A stretch of 64,000 nt of DNA. It comes from Lysobacterales bacterium (lineage in GTDB: Bacteria > Pseudomonadota > Gammaproteobacteria > Xanthomonadales > SZUA-36). Below are positions 38,570 through 47,028 of this stretch, piece by piece. Location of the stretch: assembly GCA_029859645.1 (NCBI GenBank), contig JAOUCS010000001.1:32625-96624 (forward strand). The letters run 5' to 3'. The stretch's first letter is position 1, and each line of letters opens with the position of its first letter. The notes beneath the pieces were generated by a model, which had not been told where the DNA came from, did not search any database, and saw only the letters and a program-made list of their open reading frames with translations. The translations under genes and the position numbers were made by a program.

Positions 38570-39990
38570 GTGGTCATATTCTGCTGGTCGACGACGAGGA
38601 AATCGTCATCCGCAGCTGCCAGCGAATTCTTCGCGACGGAGATTACAAGATCGATGTTGCCAGGGATGGTCTGGAAGCGTTGGAAAAAGTCAATGAGCAC
38701 GACTTCGATGTGATTATTCTTGACATCATGATGCCCAGGATGGATGGCATCGAGGTGTTGCGAAGGGTCAAGGAGGCGCGGCCGGATATTGACGTGATTA
38801 TGATTACCGGCCTGCATGACATCGAAACCGCGGTGAAAGCCATGAAGTTCGGTGCATTGGACTATCTGCCAAAACCCTTCGAGCCGGAAGATTTGCAGAT
38901 GCTGGTAGCAAGGGCGTTTGACCGTCGCGCCAGGTTGCAGGGTAAACCGGGCGAGGAACACAAGTCCTCTAAAAGTTATCATTTCGAAAACATCATCGGG
39001 TCCAGTGCGGCGATGCAAAGGGTTTACCGGCTGGTTGCCCATTGCGCCCCGACCAACAGCACGGTGATGCTGCGGGGTGAAAGCGGTACCGGCAAAGAAC
39101 TGATCGCCCGCGCGATCCATTACAACAGCCTGCGCAAGGGCCAGCCCTTCGTGCCGGTGGATTGCACGTCCCTGAGCGAGAACCTGCTGGAAAGTGAGCT
39201 GTTCGGGCACGTCAAGGGTTCGTTTACCGGTGCGGTATCGAACAAGAAGGGCCTGTTTGAAACCGCCGATGGCGGCACCTTATTCCTCGACGAGATTGGA
39301 AATATTTCCCTTTCTACGCAGGCCAAATTGTTACGGTTCATCGAGGAGCGGGAATTCAAGGCAGTCGGCGACACCCGGGTTCAGAAAGTGGATATTCGCG
39401 TGGTGACGGCAACCAACAAAGACCTCGAAGGCATGGTGGCTGATGGGGACTTTCGTGATGACCTGTATTACCGCATCAACATATTCCCGATCGAGATACC
39501 TCCGTTGCGTGAGCGGCGGGATGATATTCCCGCGCTGGCCATGCATTTCCTCAACCGCTTCAACGAGGAAATGAAACACAAGGCCCGGGAATTCTCACCC
39601 GGCGCCATGAATCTGCTGATGAATCATGACTGGCCGGGAAATGTGCGCGAACTGGAAAATGTCGTGCAGCGTGCCGTCATACTGGCCAGTGGGGACGTCA
39701 TACGCCAGGGCCACCTGGTGAACATCATTGATATGTTGCCCCGCGTCGACCTGGATGTTCCCAGGACCAGCGAAGAGCTCAAACAAATCAAGAAAGTCGC
39801 CCGGCAGAAGTCGGTTGAAAACGTGGAGAAACATTTTGTTCTGAGCGCACTGAAGCGGAATGGCTGGAACGTTACCCGCGCCGCGGAAGAAACCGGAATG
39901 CAGCGCAGCAATCTGCAGGCCCTGATGAAGAAATACGACATCCGGGTTCGAGGAATCGAGCCGGGCTACGACGACGAAGGCTCAGAATAA
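38566..39990 (+). CDS. Sigma-54-dependent response regulator (NtrC family)
   Basis: 474 residues: receiver domain with phospho-acceptor Asp53 (VIILDIMMP), AAA+ domain (GESGTGKELIARAI, GGTLFLDEIG) and a C-terminal Fis-type HTH (NVTRAAEETGMQRSNLQ). The sigma-54 contact loop is GSFTGA where the family has GAFTGA. It probably starts at a TTG overlapping the kinase stop (TTGA), with GGGGG upstream. It is the partner of the heme-binding kinase and probably activates the sigma-54 promoter at 43.1 kb. Confidence 0.92.
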   Translation: MSGHILLVDDEEIVIRSCQRILRDGDYKIDVARDGLEALEKVNEHDFDVIILDIMMPRMDGIEVLRRVKEARPDIDVIMITGLHDIETAVKAMKFGALDYLPKPFEPEDLQMLVARAFDRRARLQGKPGEEHKSSKSYHFENIIGSSAAMQRVYRLVAHCAPTNSTVMLRGESGTGKELIARAIHYNSLRKGQPFVPVDCTSLSENLLESELFGHVKGSFTGAVSNKKGLFETADGGTLFLDEIGNISLSTQAKLLRFIEEREFKAVGDTRVQKVDIRVVTATNKDLEGMVADGDFRDDLYYRINIFPIEIPPLRERRDDIPALAMHFLNRFNEEMKHKAREFSPGAMNLLMNHDWPGNVRELENVVQRAVILASGDVIRQGHLVNIIDMLPRVDLDVPRTSEELKQIKKVARQKSVENVEKHFVLSALKRNGWNVTRAAEETGMQRSNLQALMKKYDIRVRGIEPGYDDEGSE

Positions 39991-39999
39991 CCCGGAATT

Positions 40000-40662
40000 C
40001 TATTCGTGGGGTTCTTCCCAGCCGGTGAACATTTCCCTGTAGTGTGATGATGGCTTCGGCCCGAGCATGCCCATATAGGCGTGCAGGAAAATGAAGAACA
40101 CAAACAGGATGAACATGAGGACGTGAATAGTATTGACCACGCGGATGCCGCCTACCATGCTGATCAGGCTTTGAAAACGCGCCACGTCCCACATCATCAG
40201 CCCGGTAAAAAAGGTTACCGGCGCCGTGATGAACATCACGAACTGGTAGGTCAGTTTTTGCATCGGGTTGAATTTGTCGTGCGGGTTCACGTTATGTGGG
40301 CGTTTTTCGCCCTTGAAAATCCCAAAGCTGTAATATTGCGCCTGGTCAAAATAGCGTTTGAAAAAATTGCGGGCGTCGAGGTCAGCGTGGTAATTGGTGA
40401 TCTTGTCCGAGCTGATGTAATAAAAGAACCAAAGGAACCAGTTTGCGATCACGGCAAACCCGACCCAGTTGTGCAAATGCACCGCGGTTTCGAAGGACAT
40501 CAGGCTGAACAAATCGACGTAGCGGATCTGAAAGCCAGTCAGGATCAGCAACAGGAAGCCAAGTGCATTCACCCAATGCCAGATGCGCACGGGCACCGGG
40601 TGGAGGTAAACCCTCTCCTGCGCCTGCGAGTGTGGCTGTTGGGTGGATTCCGATGTGGTCAT
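40000..40662 (-). CDS. Membrane cytochrome b (Ni-Fe hydrogenase/thiosulfate reductase type)
   Basis: 220 residues with four membrane helices and multiple His residues (HPVPVRIWHWVNALGF, HLHNWVGFAV, IHVLMFIL, FLHAYMG) of the kind that ligate two b hemes. It is the typical membrane partner that exchanges electrons between quinol and a periplasmic multiheme cytochrome, here presumably the nine-heme protein encoded 29 nt upstream. Last gene of a four-gene operon. Confidence 0.85.
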   Translation of the reverse strand: MTTSESTQQPHSQAQERVYLHPVPVRIWHWVNALGFLLLILTGFQIRYVDLFSLMSFETAVHLHNWVGFAVIANWFLWFFYYISSDKITNYHADLDARNFFKRYFDQAQYYSFGIFKGEKRPHNVNPHDKFNPMQKLTYQFVMFITAPVTFFTGLMMWDVARFQSLISMVGGIRVVNTIHVLMFILFVFFIFLHAYMGMLGPKPSSHYREMFTGWEEPHE

Positions 40663-40690
40663 CTTGCAACTCCGTTAGATATCTCGTGGT

Positions 40691-41995
40691 TTAGCTGTTA
40701 TCGGGTTGTTTTTTCTTGCGCAGAATTTTCCCGAGCGAAATGTGCACTACCGGCACGGCCAGGCCGCCCAGTATCGCAAGCACCAGCAGGCCATCAAGCA
40801 GTTTGATCCGGGTGCCTCCCGGTGCGTAGAAACCACCGACAGAGTCCACCGACATAGCGGAGGCCAGTACTTTCCGGTCGGCTTTGAAGCTTTCTTTCCG
40901 GCCATCCTTCCTGCTCAATGAAACCGTGACGTTCTGGAAGGGCTCGGCGTCACTTCTGTGACAACTCTCGCACGAGCGAACCGCCTCGGTGCTGGCTGCC
41001 AGGCGATGTGCGTCCACGCTGTTGGTCACTTCCAGGCGACCGAGCAGGGTGATATCGCTGACCTCTTCCTGATCATTAATCTGTCGAACCAGTTTCCATA
41101 GTTCAACCGGGTCCAGGCCATCGCCGTTGGTATCAATCGCGGCCAGGGTTTCCTGTACGGTGCCGTTGTTTTCATTCTGCCTTACCGGGGCCTGCCGGAG
41201 ACGGTCATACAGTTGCAAATCGACGCGCAGTTCCGCCTGCGGTGAATGGCACGCCGCGCAGCCCACGGATTTCAGGTGCATCCCGGCGTTCGGCAGCCAC
41301 TGTTCGTGCGCCAGTTCAGCGACCTCGTGACAGCTGATGCAGGTCGGTACCAGGTAGTCCGTGTCGGTCACCGCCGAAATGTCATGTGAGTTGTGGCAGC
41401 CCGTGCAGCTAGGGGCCTGGACATGGTCGCCACGAATCAGGTTGCCCTCGCTGCGAGCCAGGCCATGGATGCTTTGTTCGAAGGCTTCATTGATCTTCGT
41501 ATGGCAGCGGCTACAGGGTTCCCCGTTAACGGGTTCATAAGCAACACGCGACTGGATGGCGTGGGCACTGTGGCAGTCCGAGCACAGCGGTGCGTTGTCG
41601 TCCCCATGCTCCACCATGCTGGCATGAACGCTGTTTCTGTAGCTTTCGTGCGCGGCTTCGTGGCATTGGGAGCAGGTCTGGTTGTGCTTGAGTGAATACG
41701 CCCGCCGACTGGCGATTGGCTGTTTCGACGGATGTTTACCTTTCGCAACATCCCGGTGGCAGCCGGTGCATCCGATCACTTTGTGCACCGATGATCCGAA
41801 TTCCTCAACTTCAATCCGGAGCGACATTTTTTCGCCGTCTTCCAGCTTTTTCTTAAGGTTCTTGCTATGGCATTTCAAACATTTCAGGTCAGGATTTGAC
41901 ACTTCTTCATGGTGGTCGGCCAAGCCAATTGCTGGCGCCATGCCCAGCAGGGCGATGGCGACCAGCAATATGCCTGTTTTTATCCCGCTCTTCAT
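40691..41995 (-). CDS. Nine-heme cytochrome c with EF-hand-like loop and C-terminal anchor
   Basis: 434 residues: signal peptide, nine CXXCH motifs (first at residue 39, last near 342), then a hydrophobic segment at about 398-420 and a KKKQ basic tail, so it is anchored in the inner membrane facing the periplasm. Residues 288-299 (DTNGDGLDPVEL) fit an EF-hand calcium loop between hemes eight and nine. With the downstream cytochrome b it could form a quinol:cytochrome oxidoreductase, doing the CymA/NrfH job with a different architecture. Confidence 0.85.
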   Translation of the reverse strand: MKSGIKTGILLVAIALLGMAPAIGLADHHEEVSNPDLKCLKCHSKNLKKKLEDGEKMSLRIEVEEFGSSVHKVIGCTGCHRDVAKGKHPSKQPIASRRAYSLKHNQTCSQCHEAAHESYRNSVHASMVEHGDDNAPLCSDCHSAHAIQSRVAYEPVNGEPCSRCHTKINEAFEQSIHGLARSEGNLIRGDHVQAPSCTGCHNSHDISAVTDTDYLVPTCISCHEVAELAHEQWLPNAGMHLKSVGCAACHSPQAELRVDLQLYDRLRQAPVRQNENNGTVQETLAAIDTNGDGLDPVELWKLVRQINDQEEVSDITLLGRLEVTNSVDAHRLAASTEAVRSCESCHRSDAEPFQNVTVSLSRKDGRKESFKADRKVLASAMSVDSVGGFYAPGGTRIKLLDGLLVLAILGGLAVPVVHISLGKILRKKKQPDNS

Positions 41996-42028
41996 CTTGT
42001 GGTTCCTATTATCCTGAAGCCCGGGCTA

Positions 42029-42050
42029 CGCGCAATCAACTGATTGCGCG
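42029..42050. repeat. Inverted repeat overlapping a stop codon
   Basis: Perfect 10-bp palindromic arms around AC; the left arm includes the stop codon of the response-regulator gene. A second palindrome AGCCCGGGCT lies at 42018-42027. They may form a transcript-stabilising or attenuating hairpin before the nine-heme gene. Confidence 0.5.
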
Positions 42051-42632
42051 CTTCTTCTTCCAGGCTTCAATGGCCAGTGTCGCGAAAGTGTAAAAGCCCA
42101 CGATCGGCAGCGCGATGACATAGCTCAGGGCGATGAAAGGTGCCGCCAGGAACATCAGGATGTTCTTGATGACACGGAGCACTTTGCTCCAGCCTTTCAG
42201 CTCGCTGACTGGAACCTTTGCAGGCGCCGTTACTTCGTTGGCGGCTTCCTCCTCCAGGACCACCGGTTTTTCGAGGGCTTTGAGAGTAACGCTCTCGATC
42301 ATTTCCGGAGTGAGCGGCTTGCGGACAAAGCCGCTGACGCCCAGTACGGATGCCCTGGCTTCGTTTTCCGTCGTGCCATAGCCGGTGATCACGACCACTG
42401 GCGTCCAGGGGCACCGGGCCTTGATGCGCTCGGCCACTTCAATGCCGTTCATTCCAGGCATCTTGATATCGGTGAAAACGACATCGTAGTCGGTGTTCTC
42501 CATGTCTTTCAATGCTTCCTCGCCACTCAGAGCCGTACTGACTTCATAACCCTTGTCTGAGAGGACCCGGTCAAAACTGCGACCGATCACTGCATCATCA
42601 TCGATTACTAGTACTTGTGGTTTGGTATTCAT
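42036..42632 (-). CDS. Response regulator with C-terminal membrane segment
   Basis: 198 residues. A receiver domain (VVFTDIKMPGMNG with the phospho-Asp) ends near residue 120. A linker follows, then a hydrophobic stretch of about 30 residues (LMFLAAPFIALSYVIALP continuing to TFATLAI) and a basic KKKR end. There is no DNA-binding domain. It may tether phospho-signalling to the inner membrane near the cytochrome b complex. I start at the ATG at 42632 (MNTKPQ) rather than six codons upstream. Confidence 0.78.
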   Translation of the reverse strand: MNTKPQVLVIDDDAVIGRSFDRVLSDKGYEVSTALSGEEALKDMENTDYDVVFTDIKMPGMNGIEVAERIKARCPWTPVVVITGYGTTENEARASVLGVSGFVRKPLTPEMIESVTLKALEKPVVLEEEAANEVTAPAKVPVSELKGWSKVLRVIKNILMFLAAPFIALSYVIALPIVGFYTFATLAIEAWKKKRAIS

Positions 42633-42668
42633 AATATTGCTCCTGGTCAAACTTCAATGTGTAACTCG

Positions 42669-43061
42669 TTAAGCGCTGCGCAAAGCCCAGCGTTTTTGTG
42701 TCATGGCTTCATTGGCGGCTTTGATGACCTCGTCGGGTCCAACCGGTTTGGCAATGTAGTTCTGTGCGCCAAGCCGGACTGCCTCTTTGGCGGTTTCTAT
42801 CGACGGGTAACCGGTGATAACGACAACTTCACTGTCAGGCCACCGCTCCTTGATGGTTTTCAGGACATCCATACCATTCAACCCCGGCATTTTGAGATCC
42901 AGCAGTACTACGTCGAAGGGGTGCTGCTCCATGACCTGGAGTGCCTTGTGACCATCTTCAGCCGCCTCGGTATGACACCCTGTGTCTGCCAGGCTTCTGA
43001 GATGGCTGCGTCGCACCACTTCTTCATCGTCTACGATGAGGATGCTGGCTTTGTCGTTCAT
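42669..43061 (-). CDS. Single-domain response regulator
   Basis: 130 residues, a stand-alone receiver domain with VVLLDLKMPGLNG and the conserved Thr/Lys (VVITGYPS, IAKPVGP). First gene of the operon RR-RR-nine-heme-cytochrome b. It may act as a phosphate sink or signal relay with the nearby kinase. The gene is 46 nt after a good sigma-54 promoter. Confidence 0.88.
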   Translation of the reverse strand: MNDKASILIVDDEEVVRRSHLRSLADTGCHTEAAEDGHKALQVMEQHPFDVVLLDLKMPGLNGMDVLKTIKERWPDSEVVVITGYPSIETAKEAVRLGAQNYIAKPVGPDEVIKAANEAMTQKRWALRSA

Positions 43062-43095
43062 GTTCCACCTCGCAAATATGTTTCAACTAAGTATA

Positions 43096-43111
43096 TGCAA
43101 TAGGCGTGCCA
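43096..43111 (-). promoter_or_regulatory. Sigma-54 promoter
   Basis: On the minus strand TGGCACG-CCTA-TTGCA matches the sigma-54 consensus (-24 GG and -12 GC ten bases apart). The predicted start, about 12 nt beyond the GC, is near 43085, upstream of the first response-regulator gene at 43061. The sigma-54 activator at 38566-39990 is close by. Confidence 0.78.
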
Positions 43112-43149
43112 GTCTATTGGAATGCAGTCTTTTCTTTAAAATATTGAAT

Positions 43150-43169
43150 GAATACAGATAGATGTATTC
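43150..43169. promoter_or_regulatory. Inverted repeat, possible activator binding site
   Basis: GAATACA-6 nt-TGTATTC, perfect 7-bp arms, centred about 48 bp upstream of the sigma-54 -24 element. This is a normal position for an NtrC-type upstream activator sequence. A related, imperfect GAATAC/GTATAT pair lies at about 43849-43866, upstream of the nine-heme/cytochrome-b fusion. Confidence 0.55.
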
Positions 43170-43360
43170 CTGGCAAGATTTGTGTTCCAGAGGGTGAAGC
43201 CTCGGTTTTTATGTGCGAAGTATCTTTATTTTGTACGAATTTTAGAGATGAAAGGGAAAAACACAGTTAATTCATATACTTGCCAGTTGTCGATGGTGTA
43301 TGTTTTTTCTATACACTGATCCAAAAAAATATATGGGTTTGCAACATACTGAAATATAAC

Positions 43361-43386
43361 AAAAAAGCCCCGCCTGGGCGGGGCTC
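43361..43386 (-). terminator. Rho-independent terminator of the triheme gene
   Basis: GC-rich 8-bp stem (43367-43374 with 43377-43384), followed on the minus strand by six T residues. It ends the transcript of the triheme cytochrome. The rest of 43170-43360 is AT-rich and holds no ORF I can support. Confidence 0.85.
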
Positions 43387-43415
43387 TTATATCGCCGGTT
43401 GGCGGATTTACGGTA

Positions 43416-43745
43416 TCACTTGGTGGGTGCTTCGTCGTGACAGTTAGTGCAGTCCACCTCCATCTCGCCCATTTCCTCTGCATGTGGAATCTCGGTAATG
43501 TAAGTATGGCAGTCAGTGCAGGACCACATATCATGATCTTCTACGAAGAACCCGCCTGCCGGATTATGCACCTGGGGTCGATCGGGGTTGCTCGGTGGGG
43601 ACCGGTCCGCATCTTCATGACATTCCAGGCAGGTTTCGTTGTCACTCAGATCTTCGGCGAAGGCGGGTGATCCAAAACTCAGCGCCAACAGGGAAATAAA
43701 GGTCAAGGCTGAAGCGGTTGCTAAGAATTTTCCTGCGAATGTCAT
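43416..43745 (-). CDS. Small triheme cytochrome c
   Basis: 109 residues with a signal peptide (ending SPAFA) and three heme motifs (CLECH, CTDCH, CTNCH). Acidic, periplasmic, of cytochrome c7/c3-like size but with no close family assignment. It is likely a soluble electron shuttle. It stands alone with its own terminator and is divergent from the nine-heme/cytochrome-b fusion. Confidence 0.85.
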   Translation of the reverse strand: MTFAGKFLATASALTFISLLALSFGSPAFAEDLSDNETCLECHEDADRSPPSNPDRPQVHNPAGGFFVEDHDMWSCTDCHTYITEIPHAEEMGEMEVDCTNCHDEAPTK

Positions 43746-43941
43746 GATAAGTCCTCTTCGTTCTCAGTCAGGGTTTTCCGGATCAGAATAAAGCGTCTAT
43801 TGGGATTCAATCCTGATCTGGGTCATAATCGACGTCGTACAGCTAAATGAATACTTGTAAGGTATATTGCCCGTTTTGCAGATAAATTTATACTGTTGGC
43901 AATTTGAAGTCCAAATCAGCACAAATAAAAAAGGATACCTG

Positions 43942-45876
43942 ATGACCCTTGTGAGCAGGTCAATAAAAATACTTCCTTTAGGGTTTTTGATGTTGTTTGC
44001 TCTGCTGTTTGCGGGTCCGGTACCGGCAGAACCTGCCGATCCCAAGCTCAGCAACGACCGTTGCCTGCGTTGTCATGGCAGGGAAGGGTTTTCCAGGGAT
44101 GACGTTTACGGAAACGAGAGGGATTTGCACGTCACCGCTGCCGCTTTCGGCAACAGCGTCCATGGCCAACAGGATTGTGTGGGCTGTCACCAGGACATTA
44201 CCAAGGCGCCTCACCGTAAGGGGATTGACCGCAAGGTGAGCTGCGTGACCTGCCACGTGGACCTCTGGGACCAGGCCCAGGCTAATGGAACGGTCGAGGA
44301 ACACGCCAGGCTGGGTGTCGTGGTTGAACAAATCGAAAGCTACATGGATTCGATGCATGCCCGCCCGAATCTCGAGGACCAGTCCCGTACCAACGCGACC
44401 TGTTACGACTGCCACGATGCGCACTACATGAAGCCGTTTGACAGCGAGAATCAGCGGCAACACAAGCTTGAAAACCCTGCAATGTGCGGCAATTGTCACG
44501 GTGATGTGCTGGAAGTGTATGAATCTTCAGTGCACGGCACCCTGGTCAGCCAGGGCAATATGAATGCCGCAGTCTGTAGTGACTGCCATTCCCAGCACGG
44601 GGTCACTGAGACCGGAACCAATGATGCGCGCGTAGAAGTGACGCAAAGTTGCGGAAACTGCCACGAGGATAGCCTGAGAACGTACCTTGCCACGTACCAC
44701 GGCAAAATAACGCGGCTGGGATACGGCGAAACGGCAAAATGTTTCGATTGCCACGGCTCCCACCAGATCAGGCGGCTGGATGATCCTGCCTCGATGATGA
44801 ACGTCAATAACCGCCTGGAAACCTGCCAGACGTGTCACGAAGGCGCTACCGCGGGCTTTACTACCTTCTATCCGCACGGTGATATGCATGACCGGGAAAA
44901 CTACCCGGAAATGTGGTTTGCCTCCATGGGTATGATTGGTTTACTGATCGGCACTTTCAGCTTTTTCTGGCTGCATTCGGCCCTGTGGTTTTACCGGGAA
45001 TGGAAAGACCGCAAGGAAGGCAAGAACCGTCCGCACGTGCTGACGGAAGCCTTGCCTGAAGGCAAGACTCATTTTCGGCGCTTCAATCGCTGGTGGCGAC
45101 TGGCTCACCTCACTGGCGCAGTTTCAATCATGACGCTGACACTCACGGGCATCGTGGTGTTGTATGCCGACAGTTTCTGGGCCCCGACCATCATGAGGTT
45201 GCTGGGCGGGCCGGAAACGGCTGGTTACATACACCGGGTGGGCGCCATTGGTTTCATGGGCGTATTTTTCATTCACCTGATTTATTTCGCCATCCGGATC
45301 GGCAAAAACTGGCGCACATTTGAGTGGTTTGGGCCAAATTCCCTGGTGCCCAGCTGGAATGACCTGAAGGACGCTCAGGCGATGTTCCGCTGGTTCTTCG
45401 GCCTGGGTCCACGTCCCGAGCTGGACCGTTTCAGTTACTGGGAAAAATTCGATTACTGGGCGCCGTTCTGGGGTATGACGATCATCGGCGTCAGTGGATT
45501 GCTCATGTGGTACCCGATCCCGGCGGCTGCGTTCCTGCCGGGTTGGGCATTCAACGTGGCCTCCATCGTGCACGGTGAGGAAGCGTTCCTGGCGGCTGTA
45601 TTCCTGTTCACGGTACATTTCTTCAACAACCATTTCCGCCCGGACAAGTTCCCGCAGGACACCACCATGTTCACCGGCCGCGTGCCGCTGGCAATCTACA
45701 AGCACGAACACCGCCGTGAATACGAGCGATTGCTGGCCTCGGGTGAGCTCGACAAGTACCTGGTAGATGCGCCGACCGAGCCGCAATCGGCTGCCGCCAG
45801 CCTGCTGGGCGCGACGCTGATTACCTTCGGGCTGTTTCTGCTGACGCTGGTAATCCTGGGATTCTTCGGGGTGTGA
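43942..45876 (+). CDS. Nine-heme cytochrome c fused to membrane cytochrome b
   Basis: 644 residues. After the signal peptide (ending near 29) come nine CXXCH motifs (first Cys41, last near residue 295), then a membrane helix at about 330, then a di-heme cytochrome b561-type domain (HFRRFNRWWRLAHLTGAVS, HRVGAIGFMGVFFIHLIYF, WEKFDYWAPFWGMT). In one chain it holds what the 40.0-42.0 kb operon splits into two. It probably oxidises quinol and feeds periplasmic hemes. ATG chosen at 43942 with AAGGATACCTG upstream. Confidence 0.88.
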   Translation: MTLVSRSIKILPLGFLMLFALLFAGPVPAEPADPKLSNDRCLRCHGREGFSRDDVYGNERDLHVTAAAFGNSVHGQQDCVGCHQDITKAPHRKGIDRKVSCVTCHVDLWDQAQANGTVEEHARLGVVVEQIESYMDSMHARPNLEDQSRTNATCYDCHDAHYMKPFDSENQRQHKLENPAMCGNCHGDVLEVYESSVHGTLVSQGNMNAAVCSDCHSQHGVTETGTNDARVEVTQSCGNCHEDSLRTYLATYHGKITRLGYGETAKCFDCHGSHQIRRLDDPASMMNVNNRLETCQTCHEGATAGFTTFYPHGDMHDRENYPEMWFASMGMIGLLIGTFSFFWLHSALWFYREWKDRKEGKNRPHVLTEALPEGKTHFRRFNRWWRLAHLTGAVSIMTLTLTGIVVLYADSFWAPTIMRLLGGPETAGYIHRVGAIGFMGVFFIHLIYFAIRIGKNWRTFEWFGPNSLVPSWNDLKDAQAMFRWFFGLGPRPELDRFSYWEKFDYWAPFWGMTIIGVSGLLMWYPIPAAAFLPGWAFNVASIVHGEEAFLAAVFLFTVHFFNNHFRPDKFPQDTTMFTGRVPLAIYKHEHRREYERLLASGELDKYLVDAPTEPQSAAASLLGATLITFGLFLLTLVILGFFGV

Positions 45877-45913
45877 TCATCTGCCCGGCACTTAGCGGTA
45901 TAATTGGGATGCC

Positions 45914-47017
45914 ATGAAATCATTCCTCACAGGATTTATTCTGGCCCTATGCCTCGTTTCCTGTTCGCCTGAACAGGAGCCGCCGCCACCCGCTGTGGCG
46001 AACGCAGCTGCAGGTAAGGTAATCGTGGAGGTTAATTGCACGGGCTGCCATGCACCGGACGGCCGGGGAAAAACTGCCGAAATTCCGAATCTTGCGGCAC
46101 AGCCCGCCGACTATCTGGAAAATGCCATGCATGCCTATGGCGAAGGCGGCAGGCATCACGCAGCGTTACAGGACCTGTTCGCCGGGTTCAGCGATTCAGA
46201 TATCCAAAACATCTCCGCTTATTTTTCCGGGCTGCCTCCGTTGCAAGCGGAAGCTGGCATTGAAACCGCCTATCGGGAAGGCGCTGAGGCGGGCGCCTAC
46301 TGTACCGGCTGTCACGGTGAACACGGTGTCAGCACCACCGCTGGTATTCCCAGCCTTGCCGGTCAGCAACCGGCCTACCTGATCATGGCCACCCAGGAAT
46401 ACGCCAGGGGTGACCGTGGTCATGCTGAAAAAGCGGAAATGCTGCAGGGGCTTGGTGAGGTCGATATCGAGAACATGGCGATGTATTTCGCTTCGCAAGC
46501 GCCGGAACCGCGTGAGGCGCCTCCATTTGGCGACCCGGTGGCGGGAGAACCGCTGACTGCGATTTGCGGAAGCTGCCATGGCGCCAGGGGTGTAAGCCTC
46601 GATCCTCTGGTGCCCAGCCTGGCAGGACAGGAACCCGTGTACCTGGTGAACTCCATCAGGGCCTATCGCGATGAAGAGCGAAGCCACGAGGACATGGTCA
46701 CTGATAGAACGGATGCTGAGATAGAGAGTATCGCAGCTTATTACTCGATCCAGGCAGCGGGTTCAGCTGTCGAGCCGGGGGAACAGGCCGCGCAGGTCAT
46801 CGAAAAATGCCAGCGCTGTCATGGCCGTGCGGCGGGTGATTCAAACATGGTCGTTCCGGTCCTGAACAGCCAGAAGAAAGGTTACCTGCTGCGTGTCATG
46901 AAACAGTACCGGGATGGCGAAAGGGGCAGTTCCATGATGCACAAGATGAGCTCCGGATACAGTGACGAACTGCTCGAGGAGATTGCCGCTCACTACGCCA
47001 GCCAGCCGGCGGACTGA
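45914..47017 (+). CDS. Tetraheme cytochrome c lipoprotein (c4-like repeats)
   Basis: 367 residues, lipobox LCLVSC, then four cytochrome c4/c553-type repeats of about 85 residues, each with one CXXCH (CTGCH, CTGCH, CGSCH, CQRCH) and the pattern IPNLAAQP or IPSLAGQQ with YL. Probably outer- or inner-membrane tethered electron carrier in the periplasm. A related four-domain protein is encoded on the other strand at 47822-49057. Confidence 0.88.
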   Translation: MKSFLTGFILALCLVSCSPEQEPPPPAVANAAAGKVIVEVNCTGCHAPDGRGKTAEIPNLAAQPADYLENAMHAYGEGGRHHAALQDLFAGFSDSDIQNISAYFSGLPPLQAEAGIETAYREGAEAGAYCTGCHGEHGVSTTAGIPSLAGQQPAYLIMATQEYARGDRGHAEKAEMLQGLGEVDIENMAMYFASQAPEPREAPPFGDPVAGEPLTAICGSCHGARGVSLDPLVPSLAGQEPVYLVNSIRAYRDEERSHEDMVTDRTDAEIESIAAYYSIQAAGSAVEPGEQAAQVIEKCQRCHGRAAGDSNMVVPVLNSQKKGYLLRVMKQYRDGERGSSMMHKMSSGYSDELLEEIAAHYASQPAD

Positions 47018-47028
47018 AATTTCCGGAT

